Source: Armigeres subalbatus (Eukaryota; Arthropoda; Insecta; Diptera; Culicidae). From it: a DNA stretch of 64,000 bases. The position numbers and the translations under genes are program-made. The notes beneath the pieces are model-generated. The model made no database searches, was not told where the DNA came from, and saw only the letters and a program-made list of their open reading frames with translations. The stretch spans positions 44,035-108,034 of the forward strand of contig NW_026942849.1 of assembly GCF_024139115.2 (NCBI RefSeq). The letters are read 5' to 3'. Positions 11,083 through 22,590 of the stretch are shown here, one piece after another; within the stretch, counting starts at the first letter, position 1, and every line of letters begins with the position of its first letter.

Positions 11083-11255
11083 CGCGGGGAAGAGCTGCTT
11101 TCTTGTAATCAATAAAGTTGAACCTGTAGCCACGCCCCTTTGGTGAGTGTGTGACGGTTACACAATATTTGCAGTCATACCGGACAACAAAGAGGCGGGA
11201 CTAATGAGCCATTTTTATTGATTATAAGAAAACTGCTCTCCCGCGCACGCGTGGC
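11083..11255. repeat. imperfect inverted repeat, 60-bp arms
   Basis: The segment GCGCGCGGGGAAGAGCTGCT...TAATCAATAAA...CCCCTTTG (about 11083-11142) recurs inverted as CAAAGAGGCGGG...TTTATTGATTA...CTCCCGCGC (about 11188-11255), with a loop of about 45 bp. The GC-rich arms differ from the AT-rich surroundings. Function unknown. Confidence 0.75.
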
Positions 11256-11488
11256 CCATTCCAGTTCGAGACAGCAGCACGTACGGACGTGTTTTTTGGA
11301 AACTTTCCACCAATTTCCTCATTGTATTAAAACTATTCATTATCAACGGCAAACTATTGAAAATGTTATTTCTTTCCAAACCGAGTGAAAAATTCAAAAA
11401 TAATCAATCCCGTTCTTAAATCCCCAACACGGACATCAGATTGCAGTAAGGTACGGGCCTTTTGATCCACTGCTTCTTTTTTCCTGTT

Positions 11489-11497
11489 TATAAAAAG
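11489..11497 (+). promoter_or_regulatory. TATA box of repeat unit copy 2
   Basis: TATAAAAAG at the position equivalent to 9601 in copy 1. Confidence 0.6.
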
Positions 11498-11815
11498 CCT
11501 CGTGTTTCGCGTGCGCACGTAATTTTCATTCTGGATTTCATGGAAAGCGGACCAAGGCGTCCAGAAGCGGTCCAAGCGACAACAGCTGTGGTGATGCGGA
11601 TGAAAATTTTTCGTTCGATAATGGTGGCGGTCGTGGCAACAGCAGTACATCTTTATATCCATGTTAGAAGCAGCATTTTTGGATCTGGCAATTAACGGCG
11701 TGCGTAGAGCCGAATCATCAGATGGCTGTCGCGCAGTCCAGTAGTTGTTGTTGCTGCATCGGCGGAGTTGCTGAGCAAATTTTATTCCAAATACACATGG
11801 GATATTGGAAAAATC

Positions 11816-11831
11816 GGTTCTTCTCAGGACT
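11816..11831 (+). terminator. histone-mRNA-like 3' stem-loop, copy 2
   Basis: GGTTCTTCTCAGGACT forms a 6-bp stem with a four-base loop; the outer pair is G-U. A purine-rich AAAGGAAGATTGAGG begins about 13 nt downstream, a plausible histone downstream element. Confidence 0.55.
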
Positions 11832-12029
11832 TCCATTTTATACAAAGGAAGATTGAGGCGAGGCGAACTTTTTTAAAAGTGCAAATTAACCGCTTGGAGA
11901 CGCCATAAAGTTGCCTGGTGTCCGTAGCAGAATCACGAGCGCGCGTCGGAGGGAGATGCTACAAATATGTATTCGCATGGATGGCTTCAGTGGCAGTCAA
12001 GTTTAATTCTTTCAAGATTCTTATTTGGT

Positions 12030-12260
12030 TTTGTTATTCCAGCCTATGGCGTGGGTCGTGTGGTCGTTAGTGATTCGAAATATGCATTATTGGGAATTAA
12101 TCGATTCTTCTCATGGACACCATTTTAAACATAGGAAGATTGAGGCGAGACGAATTTGTTCAAAGTACGACGTCGTAGCAGAATTACGTTGCCGTTCGTA
12201 GCAGAATAACGAGCGCGTATTGTTATTGTAGAGAGCTGCTGCAAATATGTATTCTTGCAC
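12030..12260 (+). repeat. non-coding repeat unit, copy 3 (3' part)
   Basis: Contains the degenerate stem-loop CGATTCTTCTCATGGACACC at about 12102-12121, then CATAGGAAGATTGAGGCGAG and the TAGCAGAATAACGAGCGCG segment shared with copy 2. Its upstream half, including the TATA box, is missing. Confidence 0.7.
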
Positions 12261-12289
12261 TGGCACTAGATTCTTAATTTCACCAAACT

Positions 12290-12473
12290 GTTTTACGTAG
12301 TTTACGTCGGGCGGTCGTGTCTTGTACACAACCCTTATGATTTTTTCTATAGGTTTAACGATGGCTTTTCTAAGATGCTGAAAATCATTGATTTCACGAC
12401 ATTTATTGAGGTATGTCTCAAAATCTCGACGTGTTAGAGAAAATCTGAAGTCAGATTCGGATTCAGCGAGCAA
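12290..12473 (-). CDS. possible short coding fragment, unknown
   Basis: An antisense frame starts with Met at 12473. For about 60 codons it has a plausible protein composition (charged residues, a Tyr/Leu/Cys pattern, an FETYLNKCREI segment). Beyond about 12290 the frame enters repeat unit copy 3 and is no longer credible. I do not recognise it. It may be a fragment of a captured exon or of a mobile element, or chance. Confidence 0.2.
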
Positions 12474-12489
12474 AAATCTACTAGGGACA

Positions 12490-13359
12490 CGTTATTTGGT
12501 GTTAGGGACAAAATCTTGTTGAGCTGTGCTATGGATCATTTTCCAAACATTTATGGATCATTTGTCATACGTTCATGGGAAAATAGCAGGAATGTTATGT
12601 TATGGATCTTAAAAATATGCTTCATGGGCCTAAACTATTTTTTTGGATTCATGGAACATTCAAATGTTATTTATGGATCGTTTATCATTATTTTATGGGT
12701 CGTTTTTGTGCATTTAACGATAGTCAATTTTTATTTCATTTACATATTTCCTACATATTTCTTAATTTTGAATATAAATTTTACAGGGGTATAGCAAAAG
12801 TCAAAATCACCGAAGCAAACATAAAATACATACCTAAATATGTTTACTCTTTTATTCGTTGACTTACACAGATTTATGATTTAAAAATGATTTATTCCTC
12901 TGAGTCGTGTATAGTGCACTCACGTACACGCCAAAAAAAACGAGTCATTTACAGGAGTTAACCCTGTTGAAACTCATGGAGAAAGGTCAACTGAATTAAG
13001 CGTGCACAAACCGAGAATGTCAGAATGCCCAAAACTGTCAAAATTTCCAAAAATGTCAAATTCATGTTTACTACGGTGCATCTGTATGGGGTTGACAGCT
13101 GCGCTATATCCCTGGAATTTTATAAAAATATTTTTTGCGCGTTGAATTATATCACATCTATGACCATTTGTTCAGCAAAGCATCGAAATATTTAAGTTGG
13201 ACCCTCGGAAACATTTTCTTGATTTTTAAACTAAAATCAATGCCGCTTCTAATCCCGTTGCTAGTTAAAATAATAAATTTGTTCTGAATTTGTTTGACTA
13301 GTATCCTGGTCGCAGAAACATAAATACATAATTGTATTAAGATATAAATATTTATGTTC
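12490..13359. other. AT-rich sequence with loose TTTATGGATC repeats
   Basis: 12535-12710 repeats words such as TTATGGATCATTT with much divergence. The rest shows no supported feature. Confidence 0.45.
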
Positions 13360-13498
13360 TATACTGCCGTAATCTGGAAAAGTGACGTTACAGCCTTTTT
13401 ACAATATTTTCCATTTTTCTGTTAAAGAGCTCGATGGGTAGTACTCTTTAACACCATTTTTGGAAAATGGCGTCGCTTTTTCAGATTAAGGCAGTATA
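13360..13498. mobile_element. 139-bp MITE with TATACTGCC termini
   Basis: Left TATACTGCCGTAATCTGGAA and right TTCAGATTAAGGCAGTATA are inverted, and an inner TTAAAGAG/CTCTTTAA pair extends the fold. The ends begin with TA, as in Tc1/mariner-type MITEs. Confidence 0.85.
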
Positions 13499-14664
13499 AG
13501 ACAACCATCCGCTTAAAAAAAGACTGAAGCAACTACATCAAAATGAGCACATGTACATAAATCCGGTCAATGAATTTTCGAACGACCATTCTTTCGAAAA
13601 TCTTATGTTAATCGCAAGGTATGCCGCAAAACAATTGATCAAATTCATATGAAGCTTTTTGCTCTCGCTATATAATTCTGGCACAGAAAGATATAAAATT
13701 ATAAAACTTGAGAATCTTTGTTACAATGACAGAAAAATCTACATCGAATATTGTGGAAGTCTAAGGACAAAATTTGGGCAACATTCGTACTCACAACGGA
13801 GATTGCATTAAAGAAATATTTTTATAATCCTCACAAGATTTACAAATCTTGTTCCATTAATTTTTTGGCAATTTTATAAGCATCATCAGAAAACTCTTTT
13901 GTGCCTGCCTGGTGTTTAGTTAGAATATGTTTTTTAGGATGAAAAAACTATTTTAGATTTAGAAACCAGTTCGTTTCGGAAAACATTTCTCTTGCAGCAC
14001 AATTCAGATCGATTTGGCTGCTTCTCAAGTCTCTTTGATTTTTGCAGAGAATACTCTCTACTGTCGTGACTTCACGAAACCGCACATATCATATGTTCAA
14101 TACATCTACTATTCAGAAAACCATAATAAAGCCGCTTCCTAACGTTAGCAACAACAGAAACCCCATGTTATACTGGAATTTGAATTTTTATGACTCATAA
14201 AAACACAAAAACAAATTTGTGTTCATCGGTACTTAACTATTTCAACACATTTTTGAATGTTATTCTCAGGATTTCCATACATTTTGGAATTGCATGAATA
14301 CTTATATTGATTATGACGAAATTTCATGGAATTTATTCCACAAAGAGTTTCAAAAAATTTAAAGTTTCATAAAAATCGAGATCTTTATGCATTAAGTAAT
14401 CATGGAAATGCTTGAAATCTTTCAGAAATATACTCATCGAATTTCATTTATAGATAATGCGAAAATGATTCTTGAATCTTAGATTACACACTATGTATCT
14501 ACATTTAGTAATATGGAGAAGACAAGTTGACACAGACACAGCGTTTTGAAGCAATCACAGCATCATTGAAAATCAATTATATTTTTGGCGATTTTTTTAA
14601 TGTTTGTTCTAGGACGAATAAGCGATAAACTTAGTCAAGCAATTTCTATTGCAATCCATGCGCG
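13499..14664. other. no recognised feature
   Basis: AT-rich non-coding sequence with no long frame or clear repeat, up to the left LTR. Confidence 0.5.
14661..14664. other. left copy of 4-bp target duplication (CGCG)
   Basis: CGCG abuts the left LTR and is repeated at 29238-29241 beside the right LTR. Confidence 0.85.
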
Positions 14665-14938
14665 AGTTAACACATAGCGACGAACGACATTAAACTCTAC
14701 AAGCAGCATCAGCACTTCTCAAGTGGGTCACGAACGCCGGGACAACGAACGCCGATAAAAACAATCACAACATTGTCGAGGGCACCGATCGATCTATGCT
14801 GAGTGGGCTCAACCGCCGCGGGACCGTCATCGCTGAAATTACATTTTGAGTTTTGAACCTTGAATAAAGTCTGTTCTGTTTTTACCATCGACCGACTCGG
14901 ATCATTCTTTAAAAGAACCTCCCGGTAAAAAGTTAACT
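14665..14938 (+). repeat. 5' LTR
   Basis: 274 bp, AGTTAAC...GTTAACT. It contains TGAATAAAG, a likely polyadenylation signal (about 14860). It matches the 3' LTR except for three one-base differences, all in homopolymer runs. Confidence 0.95.
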
Positions 14939-14955
14939 GGCGCCCGAATAGGGAC
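14938..14955 (+). promoter_or_regulatory. tRNA primer-binding site
   Basis: TGGCGCCCGAATAGGGAC directly follows (overlapping by one base) the LTR end. The form is that of a PBS for tRNA-Lys-like primers. Confidence 0.8.
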
Positions 14956-15698
14956 CTTGCCAAAAGTGGAATTGCATAAGTTACAAGTGGTGAAAATCGT
15001 TAATTGTTAACAAGTGGAAAAAATCCTAAGTGGATATCACAAAATCCGAAAGTGGTTCAAGGAGCCAGTTCACCTGTTACAATCCGGTTCAACGAGCCCC
15101 ATCACGACAACGAAAGCGAGAGCCAGGACACCGAAGCTGAGAAGCTCGATCGCTACTAGGACCCTGAGTAGCAGCACTGCAGCGGCAAAAAGGAATCACC
15201 CCGAAGTAGCTGCCTGGTTTTCCCCACCGAGCGAGGCCGCCCTAAGTTACAACCCAAAAGTCCAGGAATTTCATCATGGTACTGGCATTAATGTAAGTAA
15301 TTTTATCATTATTATCTAAAAGTGTAAGTGACAAACCAATTGAAACCAAAAAAAAACATTTTTCTCCATCGTCATTACCCATAAGTGAATATCTTTATCC
15401 GATCAATTGTGACAAAATTTCGTTCTACCGAGTGGAAACAAAACAGTGCGACGGTCGAAAACAGTGCGACGGTTTTTGATTTTTTACCTTTGCTTTCATA
15501 TGAGCAAGAAAATCCAAGTAGAAGCATAAAAGTGTTACTGTGACGAGTAGATTTTATTTCACTCTTCCTAATTGCTAGCCTCACTAATTGATTAACCATT
15601 AGTGAATACAGCTAATTTGCTTTTCAAAATATAATTGATTAAAGATCATACAGAATTCCTTCAAAAAACCTAGGGTGGACATTTACTTCAGAAACATA
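14956..15698 (+). other. leader of the LTR element
   Basis: Untranslated leader between primer-binding site and gag. The open frame at 15014-15319 has no recognised motif. Errantiviruses usually carry the env splice donor in this leader or near the gag start; I could not fix one. Confidence 0.6.
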
Positions 15699-16975
15699 AT
15701 GGCCACCAACAACGTAGTAAATAATAACATGACTGCAGACGACTTTATCGCTATTGGTAGAGTCCCCGAATTTGTACGGTCAGTCAACTCATTCAGCGGT
15801 AATCCTACTGAATTAGTGGACTGGTTGGCCGATGTAGATTCCATTTTCGCACTTATAATGCCAGGAACGCTACAGCTGATCAAATCAATCTCCTTCAGAG
15901 AGTGATACGGCGAAAAAATTACAGGCGAAGCAGCCGACATCCTAAACGCAAATAATATTACGTGTGATTGATGAAATTAAAACGACACTTGTTCTCTATT
16001 ATAGAGACAAACGTGACGTAAAAACTCTAGATTTTGAAATGACTACAATTAAAAAACTTCCCAACGAAAACATCAGTACTTATTATAGCAGAGTAAATGA
16101 TGTTTTGACCCACATAATTGCTCAAATTCATACTGATGATAAATTGAAACTTAATGCAGCAGTACACATAACATACTTTCGGGACAAAGCTCTCGACGCT
16201 TTTATTAGAGGATTGGAAAATCCTTTGAATATTTTATTAAAAAGTACAAATCCGACATCGCTCGGACAAGCATACCAATTTTGCATGGACTATTATAATA
16301 TGAACTTTAGGTCTGCACCTTTCAGAAACGAGTTGGGCAACCAACCAACACCTAAACCTAATGAGCCACCAAAGATAAATATTTCCAACGCCCGATCAGG
16401 TTTACCACCTCCGCTCCCGCCAAAGTATTTCTTCAAACCAAACCAGCCTCAACCAAATCGTTTCAGATTCATGCCACCGCCGCAAAGAACATTTACTTTT
16501 CGCCCCACCGCAAAGACCATTTCCCTTTGCTTCACAGCAAAGAACATACCCTTTTGCTCCGCCACAAAGAACATTTCCCCCACCGGAACCAATGGAAGTC
16601 GATCAAAGCCTACGATCGCGAAATTTAAATTATGGAAATCGCCCTCCAATGAACATGAAACGTCCTCACCCTCCTTCCCAACAACATACAAATTTCAAAA
16701 GACAAGCATATCCACTTGAGGATACATACCAAACGTTTGAAGAACAGTATGACCTAGGATGTCATGTCATCCTAGAGTATGACTACTACGATTACGACCC
16801 ATACTATAATTATGACACTGGATACGACTCATATTACAACGAAGAAACACAGCAAGAAACAGAAACCCAAAACATACTCGACGCCAACGTTCCGTTAAGT
16901 GACGAAAATAGTGCTGTTCAAAATGATAGTAACCTTGCATCTACCAATTTTTTAGAATGGACCCCAGAGTGGTAA
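15699..16975 (+). pseudogene. gag: gag of the gypsy-group element, frame-broken
   Basis: I take the start at ATG 15699 (MATNNVV), since the frame upstream of it has leader character. The product is the structural protein that packages element RNA. The frame is interrupted between about 15890 and 15963 and again near 16490-16510, within Pro/Gln/Phe repeats. The C-terminal part (16592-16975) is acidic and Tyr-rich, then ends NFLEWTPEW. There is no CCHC zinc knuckle, as is common in errantivirus Gags. The last codons overlap the protease frame, consistent with -1 frameshifting. Confidence 0.8.
16948..16954 (+). promoter_or_regulatory. -1 ribosomal frameshift slippery heptamer
   Basis: T TTT TTA is in register with the gag frame (codons at 16949 and 16952), just before the gag stop at 16973-16975. 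A -1 slip leads directly into the protease frame. The sequence is of the canonical X-XXY-YYZ type. Confidence 0.8.
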
Positions 16976-17373
16976 GTATGCCATATATAATGCTGAAAAC
17001 CACTATCGGAAATTTTCCTTTTTTAATTGATACAGGCGCTAATATTAATATTATTAGTCCCAAATTAGCTTACACTTTCAAAATGCGAAACCATATAAAC
17101 TACATGCAAGAAATATTTCTAGTGCAAATGGCAACTTCAATACTTCTTCAGAAATTAATATTAATTTTTTTCACCAAAATTGACCATACGGCACAATTCA
17201 TACTTCACAATTTTCATAACTTTTTCGAAGGAATCATCGGAACCGGCATACTAAATACATTAGGTGCAATTGTTGACTTGGCCCACAAAAATTTAACATT
17301 CCAATTAGGTGAACAAAAACTGACCATACCCTCCTGTCCTACATTCCCCAACGACAAGCATCGAATAGCTTAA
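16955..17373 (+). pseudogene. pol: pol: aspartic protease
   Basis: Retroviral-type aspartic protease that would cleave the Gag-Pol precursor. The catalytic triplet appears in FLIDTGANINII (about 17020-17055), and the flap/second-half motif in GIIGTGILNTLGAIVDL (about 17230-17280). The frame opens from the -1 slip and meets a stop at 17371-17373; the next pol segment is in another frame, so at least one indel lies here. Confidence 0.85.
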
Positions 17374-17375
17374 CT

Positions 17376-19185
17376 GTGACGACACCCGACACCTTTTACG
17401 GCGACAAAATTGAACTCGAACGTACTGACTGCAACGCGGATATACAAAGCAATAATGCATTAGACCCAACTTCATTCAGAACAGCTCATCTTTCAGAGAA
17501 CCAAAACAAAGCATTGCTAAATGTACTCCAAAAGCATGACTACGCTTTTCATAAGCCTGATAATAAACTTACATGCAGCACGGTAGTTGAATGCTCTATC
17601 AACACCATCGACGATATCGCGGTTCACCAAAAGTTTATCCATATCCAGCAGCGTATGTTGACGAAGTCAATATACAAATAAATAAACTTTTAAATGATGG
17701 GATCATTCGTCCCTCACGCTCTTCTTGGACGTCACCCGTTTGGATTGTTCCAAAGAAAACGGATGCATCGGGGATAAAAAATTTCGTATGGTAATCGATT
17801 ATCGTAAGTTAAACGAAAAAACCATATCAGACCGTTATCCCATGCCGGAAATTAATTATGTATTGGACCAATTGAAAGGCCAACAATTTTTTACAACTCT
17901 TGATTTGGCATCTGGTTTCCACCAGATCAGAATGAAAGAGGGCGACATCGAAAAAACAGCGTTTTCAATCAACAATGGCAAATATGAATTCACAAGAATG
18001 CCATTTGGATTAAAAATGCGCCGGCTATTTTCAACGAGCCATTGATGATGTGCTCCGTAAACACATTGGAAAAATCTGCTACGTATACATGGATGATGTA
18101 ATTGTATTTGGCAGAAATTTTGAAGAAGCCTTGACAAACCTTGAAACTATTGTCAAAGCATTGAACGATGCAAATCTAAAAATTCAGCTAGATAAGTCTG
18201 AATTTTTGCATCAAGAAATCGAATTTTGGGATATGTGATTGGATCCACAGGAATCAAGGCCAATCCCCAAAAAATCGAAGTAATTCGAAGATACCCAATT
18301 CCTAATTCGATAAAGGAATTGAGATCTTTCCTTGGCATGATGAGTTACTACAGAAGATTCGTAAAGGATTTTGCAAAATTGCTAAACCCTCACGAACCTT
18401 CTAAGGGAGAGAAGAACATGAGTTCAACAAAAAATCAAACTCGACGAAGCTGAGACAAAATGCTTCGAAAAATGAAATCAATACTATCATCTTCTGATGT
18501 GTTGGCATATCCAGACCATTAAAAGCCCTATATATTGACCACAGATGCATCAGACTTTGCGATAGGCGCTGTACTTTCACAAGGTGTAATTGGGAAAGAC
18601 AGACCGATCCATTTCGCGTCACGGTCTTTAACAAGAGCAGAAGAAAAGCATTCTGTTCCTGAGAAAGAAATGTTGGCCATATTTTGGGCTCTTAAAGTAT
18701 TCCGAAACTATTTATACGGAGCCAAATTTAAAATTTTTACAGATCATCAGCCTTTGACATTTGCATTATCACCTAAAAATACAAACACCAAATTAAAAAA
18801 TATGAAATCTTATCTTGAGGAACACGATTACGAGATTGCCTATAAATCAGGTAAATCGAATGTCGTTGCGGATGCTCTTAGTCGCATCGCATGCTCTATG
18901 ACTTGTACCCAACATTCAGCTGACGATAGTGATGACATGTTCATCATATCTACGAAAGCACCCATTAATGCCTTTAAACACCAGGTAATAATAAAAAGAG
19001 GTCCAGACAAAATAGAAACTACTCATCCTTTCCCTAACTATACACGAATTTTAATTCATATAAACGATATTAATGAAAACTCTATATTTCAGGTTCTGAA
19101 AGAATACGTTGATCCGACCAAGTTAAACGGATTATTAACTGAGGAAAAAATCATGGGTCAAATACAAGAAGTGTATTTCATTTTT
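17376..19185 (+). pseudogene. pol: pol: reverse transcriptase and RNase H, multiple frameshifts
   Basis: RT copies element RNA into DNA. Visible blocks in order: GIIRPSRSSWTSPVW (about 17700), VIDYRKLN (17790), TTLDLASGFHQI (17895), FTRMPFGL (17990), YVYMDDVIVFG with the YMDD catalytic pair (18080), FLGMMSYYRRF (18330). RNase H follows with TTDASDFAIGAVLSQ (18540), EKEMLAIFWAL (18660), FTDHQPLTF (18740) and VVADALSRI (18870). The frame changes near 17650, 17780, 18020, 18225 and 18450-18535. Several changes fall in A or T runs. The coding continues across the antisense RTE insert into the integrase. Confidence 0.92.
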
Positions 19186-22100
19186 TTTTCATTTATTTAG
19201 TTAACATCTAAACAGATAACACTGAATCAACAATTTGACGCCACAATGCACGGTTCGAGGCCGCATCTCTCCATCCTCGGATACGCCCCACGCTCGCCAA
19301 GTCGTTCTGCACCTGGTCTGCCCATCTCGCTCGCTGCGCTCCACGCCGTCTCGTACCTGCCGGATCGGAAGCGAACACCATCTTTGCAGGGTTGCTGTCC
19401 GGCATTCTTGCAACATGTCCTGCCCATCGTACCCTTCCGGCTTTAGCTACCTTCTGGATACTGGGTTCGCCGTAGAGTTGGGCGAGCTCATGGTTCATTC
19501 TTCGCCGCCACACACCGTCTTCTTGCACACCGCCAAAGATGGTCCTAAGCACCCGTCTCTCGAATACTCCGAGTGCTTGTAAGTCCTCCTCGAGCATTGT
19601 CCATGTTTCATGTCCGTAGAGGACTACCGGTCTTATTAACGTCTTGTACATGACACATTTGGTGCGGTGGCGAATCTTTTCGACCGCAGTTTCTTCTGGA
19701 GCCCGTAGTAGGCCCGACTTCCACAGATGATGCGCCTTCGTATTTCACGACTAACGTTGTTGTCAGCCGTTAGCAAGGATCCGAGGTAGACGAATTCCTC
19801 GACCACCTCGAAGGTATCCCTGTCTATCGTAACACTGCTTCCCCAGGCGGGCCCTGTCGCGCTCGGTTCCGCCCACAAGCATGTACTTTGTCTTTGACGC
19901 ATTCACCACCAGTCCAACTTTTGTTGCTTCACGTTTCAGGCGGGTGTACAGTTCTGCCACCTTTGCAAATGTTCGGCCGACAATGTCCATGTCATCCGCG
20001 AAGCAAATAAATTGACTGGATCTGTTGAAAATCGTACCCCGGCTGTTACACCCGGCTCTCCGCATGACACCTTCTAGCGCAATGTTGAACAACAGGCACG
20101 AAAGTCCATCACCTTGTCTTAGTCCCCGGCGCGATTCGAACGAACTGGAGTGTTCGCCCGAAATCTTCACACAGTTTTGCACACCATCCACCGTTGCTTT
20201 GATCAGTCTGGTAAGCTTCCCAGGAAGCTGTTCTCGTCCATAATTTTCCATAGCTCTACGCGGTCTATACTGTCGTATGCCGCCTTGAAATCAACGAACA
20301 GATGGTGCGTTGGGACCTGGTATTCACGGCATTTTGAAGGATTTGCCGTACAGTAAAGATCTGGTCCGTTGTCGAGCGGCCGTCAACGAAGCCGGCTTGA
20401 TAACTTCCCACGAACTCGTTCACTAATGGTGACAGACGACGGAAGATGATCTGGGATATCACTTTGTAGGCGGCATTAAGGATGGTGATCGCTCGAAAGT
20501 TCTCACACTCCAGTTTGTCGCCTTTCTTGTAGATGGGGCATATAACCCCTTCCTTCCACTCCTCCGGTAGCTGTTCGGTTTCCCAGATTCTGACTATCAG
20601 TTTGTGCAGGCAGGTGGCCAGCTTTTCCGGGCCCATCTTGATGAGCTCAGCTCCGATACCATCCTTACCAGCTGCTTTATTGGTCTTTAGCTGTTGAATG
20701 GCATCCTTAACTTCCCTCAAGGTGGGGGCTGGTTGGCTTCCATCGTCCGCTGAACTGACGTAGTCATCTCCTCCGCTGCCTAAACTTTCACTGCCTGTAC
20801 TCTCAGCGCCATTCAGATGTTCCTCGTAGTGCTGCTTCCACCTTTCGATCACCACACGTTCGTCCGTCAAGATGCTCCCATCCTTATCCCGGCACATTTC
20901 GGCTCGCGGCACGAAGCCTTTGCGAGATGCGTTGAGCTTCTGATAGAACTTGCGTGTATCTTGAGAACGGCACAGCTGTTCCATCTCCTCGCACTCCGCT
21001 TCTTCCAGGCGGCGTTTCTTCTCCTGAAAAAGGCGGGTCTGCTGTCTCCGCTTCCGTCTATAACGTTCCACGTTCTGCCGGGTACCTTGCTGCAGCGCGA
21101 CCGCCCGCGCTGCGTCCTTCTCCTCCAGAATCTGTCTGCACTCTTCGTCGAACCAATCGTTCCGTCGACTTCGACCCATATACCCGACGTTGTTCTCCGC
21201 TGCGTCGTTAATGGCTGCTTTAACTGTACTCCAGCAGTCCTCAAGAGGGGCCCCATCGAGCTCACCCTCTTCCGGCAACGCTGCCTCGAGATGCTGCGCG
21301 TATGCAGTGGCGACATCAGGTTGCTTCAGTCGCTCTAGGTCGTACCGCGGCGGTCGTCGGTACCGAACATTGTTGATGACGGATAGTTTTGGGCGCAGTT
21401 TAACCATCACCAGATAGTGGTCAGAGTCGATGTTAGCGCCACGATATGTCCTGACGTCGATAATGTCGGAGAAGTGCCGTCCATCAATCAGAACGTGGTC
21501 GATTTGTGATTCTGTCTGCAGTGGTGATCTCCAGGTGTACCGATACGGGAGGCTGTGTTGGAAGTAGGTGCTACGAATGGCCATATTCTTGGAGGCGGCG
21601 AAATCAATTAGTCGTAGGCCGTTTTCGTTCGTCAGCCGGTGAGCGCTGAACTTTCCAATAGTCGGTCTAAACTCCTCCTCTTGGCCAACCTGAGCGTTCA
21701 AATCTCCTATGATGATTTTGACGTCGTGGCTTGGGCAGCTGTCGTACTCACGTTCCAGCTGCGCGTAGAATGCGTCCTTATCATCATCAGTGCTTCCGGA
21801 GTGTGGGCTATGGACGTTGATTATGCTGAAGTTGAAGAACCGGCCTTTGATCCTCAACCTGCACATTCTTTCATTGATCGGCCACCACCCGATCACGCGC
21901 CTTTGCATATCGCCCATCACTATGAAAGCTGTTCCCAGCTCATGTGTGTTGCCGCAGCTCTGGTAGATGGTATGATTACCTCTAAACGTTCGCACCGTTG
22001 ATCCCTTCCAACAAACCTCCTGCAGCGCTACGATGCCGAATCCACGGTCCTTGAGCACATCGGCGAGTATGCGTGTGCTCCCGATGAAGTTGAGAGATTT

Positions 22101-22590
22101 GCAGTTCCACGAACCGAGTTTCCAATCGCTACTCCCTTTTCGTCGCAGTGGTCTTCGCCGATGGTTCCGGTCCGTACTCTCTTGTTGATTGTTCGTTGCT
22201 TATGATTTTTTAAAGGCTGGCTTGCAGGGCCTGACACCAAACCCCCTAAATTTCCGGAGGACCATTCCTCCTTATTTCCGGTGGACCATGGTGCACAGTT
22301 TCACTTAGAGTCCCTCGCTGGCACTCGGACGATGATCAGCCGCCCCTAACATGGAGAACAGACGCTGTTGTGAGCCGATCCTGACATGGAGAACAGACGC
22401 TCAATAAGATTTACACCTCCGGAGAGGAGCAAACCCCCCCTTCCCTGTCAGCATACGACCATAGTTCCCACCGGGGTTGGTTACCCGATCTTCCCTAAGG
22501 TTGCTCGTATCCCGGCCAGCACCGCGGGGAGGTAGGGATAGGAGTTGCTGGGTAAGAGGCTAAGGACCGCGAGATGGGGTCTATTTTATT
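19185..22590 (-). mobile_element. RTE-clade non-LTR retrotransposon inserted antisense into pol
   Basis: About 3.4 kb with a single ORF of endonuclease plus RT, typical of RTE elements such as mosquito JAM1. Its 5' end lies near 22585 (GC-rich leader) and its 3' end near 19200. It is nearly full length. The flanks TATTTCATT and TATTTTATT may be a target duplication, but are not exact. It is inserted between the RNase H and integrase coding of the LTR element. Confidence 0.9.
19201..22058 (-). pseudogene. RTE endonuclease-reverse transcriptase ORF
   Basis: The start Met at 22058 may not be the true one; the family usually begins slightly upstream with MSRLLR-like sequence. N-terminal half: apurinic-type endonuclease with QEVCW, IIIGDLNAQVG and IDSDHYLV. 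C-terminal half: RT with LKTNKAAGKDGIGAELIK, YQAGFVDGRSTTDQIF and the catalytic FADDMDIVG (about 20010). The distal part contains YLGSLL, then GHETWTM and the tail WAGHVARM. Frame breaks lie near 20265, about 19880 and about 19640, so the ORF is inactive. Upstream 5' leader at 22060-22585 is GC-rich. Confidence 0.92.

Larger units (their letters stand above)
11330..12000 (+). repeat. non-coding repeat unit, copy 2 (TATA box plus histone-like stem-loop)
   Basis: Aligned with copy 1 from AACGGCAAACTATTGAAAAT through the TATA box, the AAGCGGACCAAGGCGTCC segment and GATCTGGCAATTAACGGCG to the stem-loop at 11816. It then shares GGAAGATTGAGGCGAG and TCCGTAGCAGAATCACGAGC with copy 3. Frames on both strands are short and not conserved between copies, so the unit is non-coding. 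Confidence 0.8.

Noticed and set aside
9230..12260. True histone genes
   Set aside because: Translated segments between TATA and hairpin match no H1, H2A, H2B, H3 or H4 sequence that I can recognise.
15014..15319. 101-codon frame in the LTR element leader
   Set aside because: Lies between primer-binding site and gag, has no Gag-like feature; likely leader sequence.
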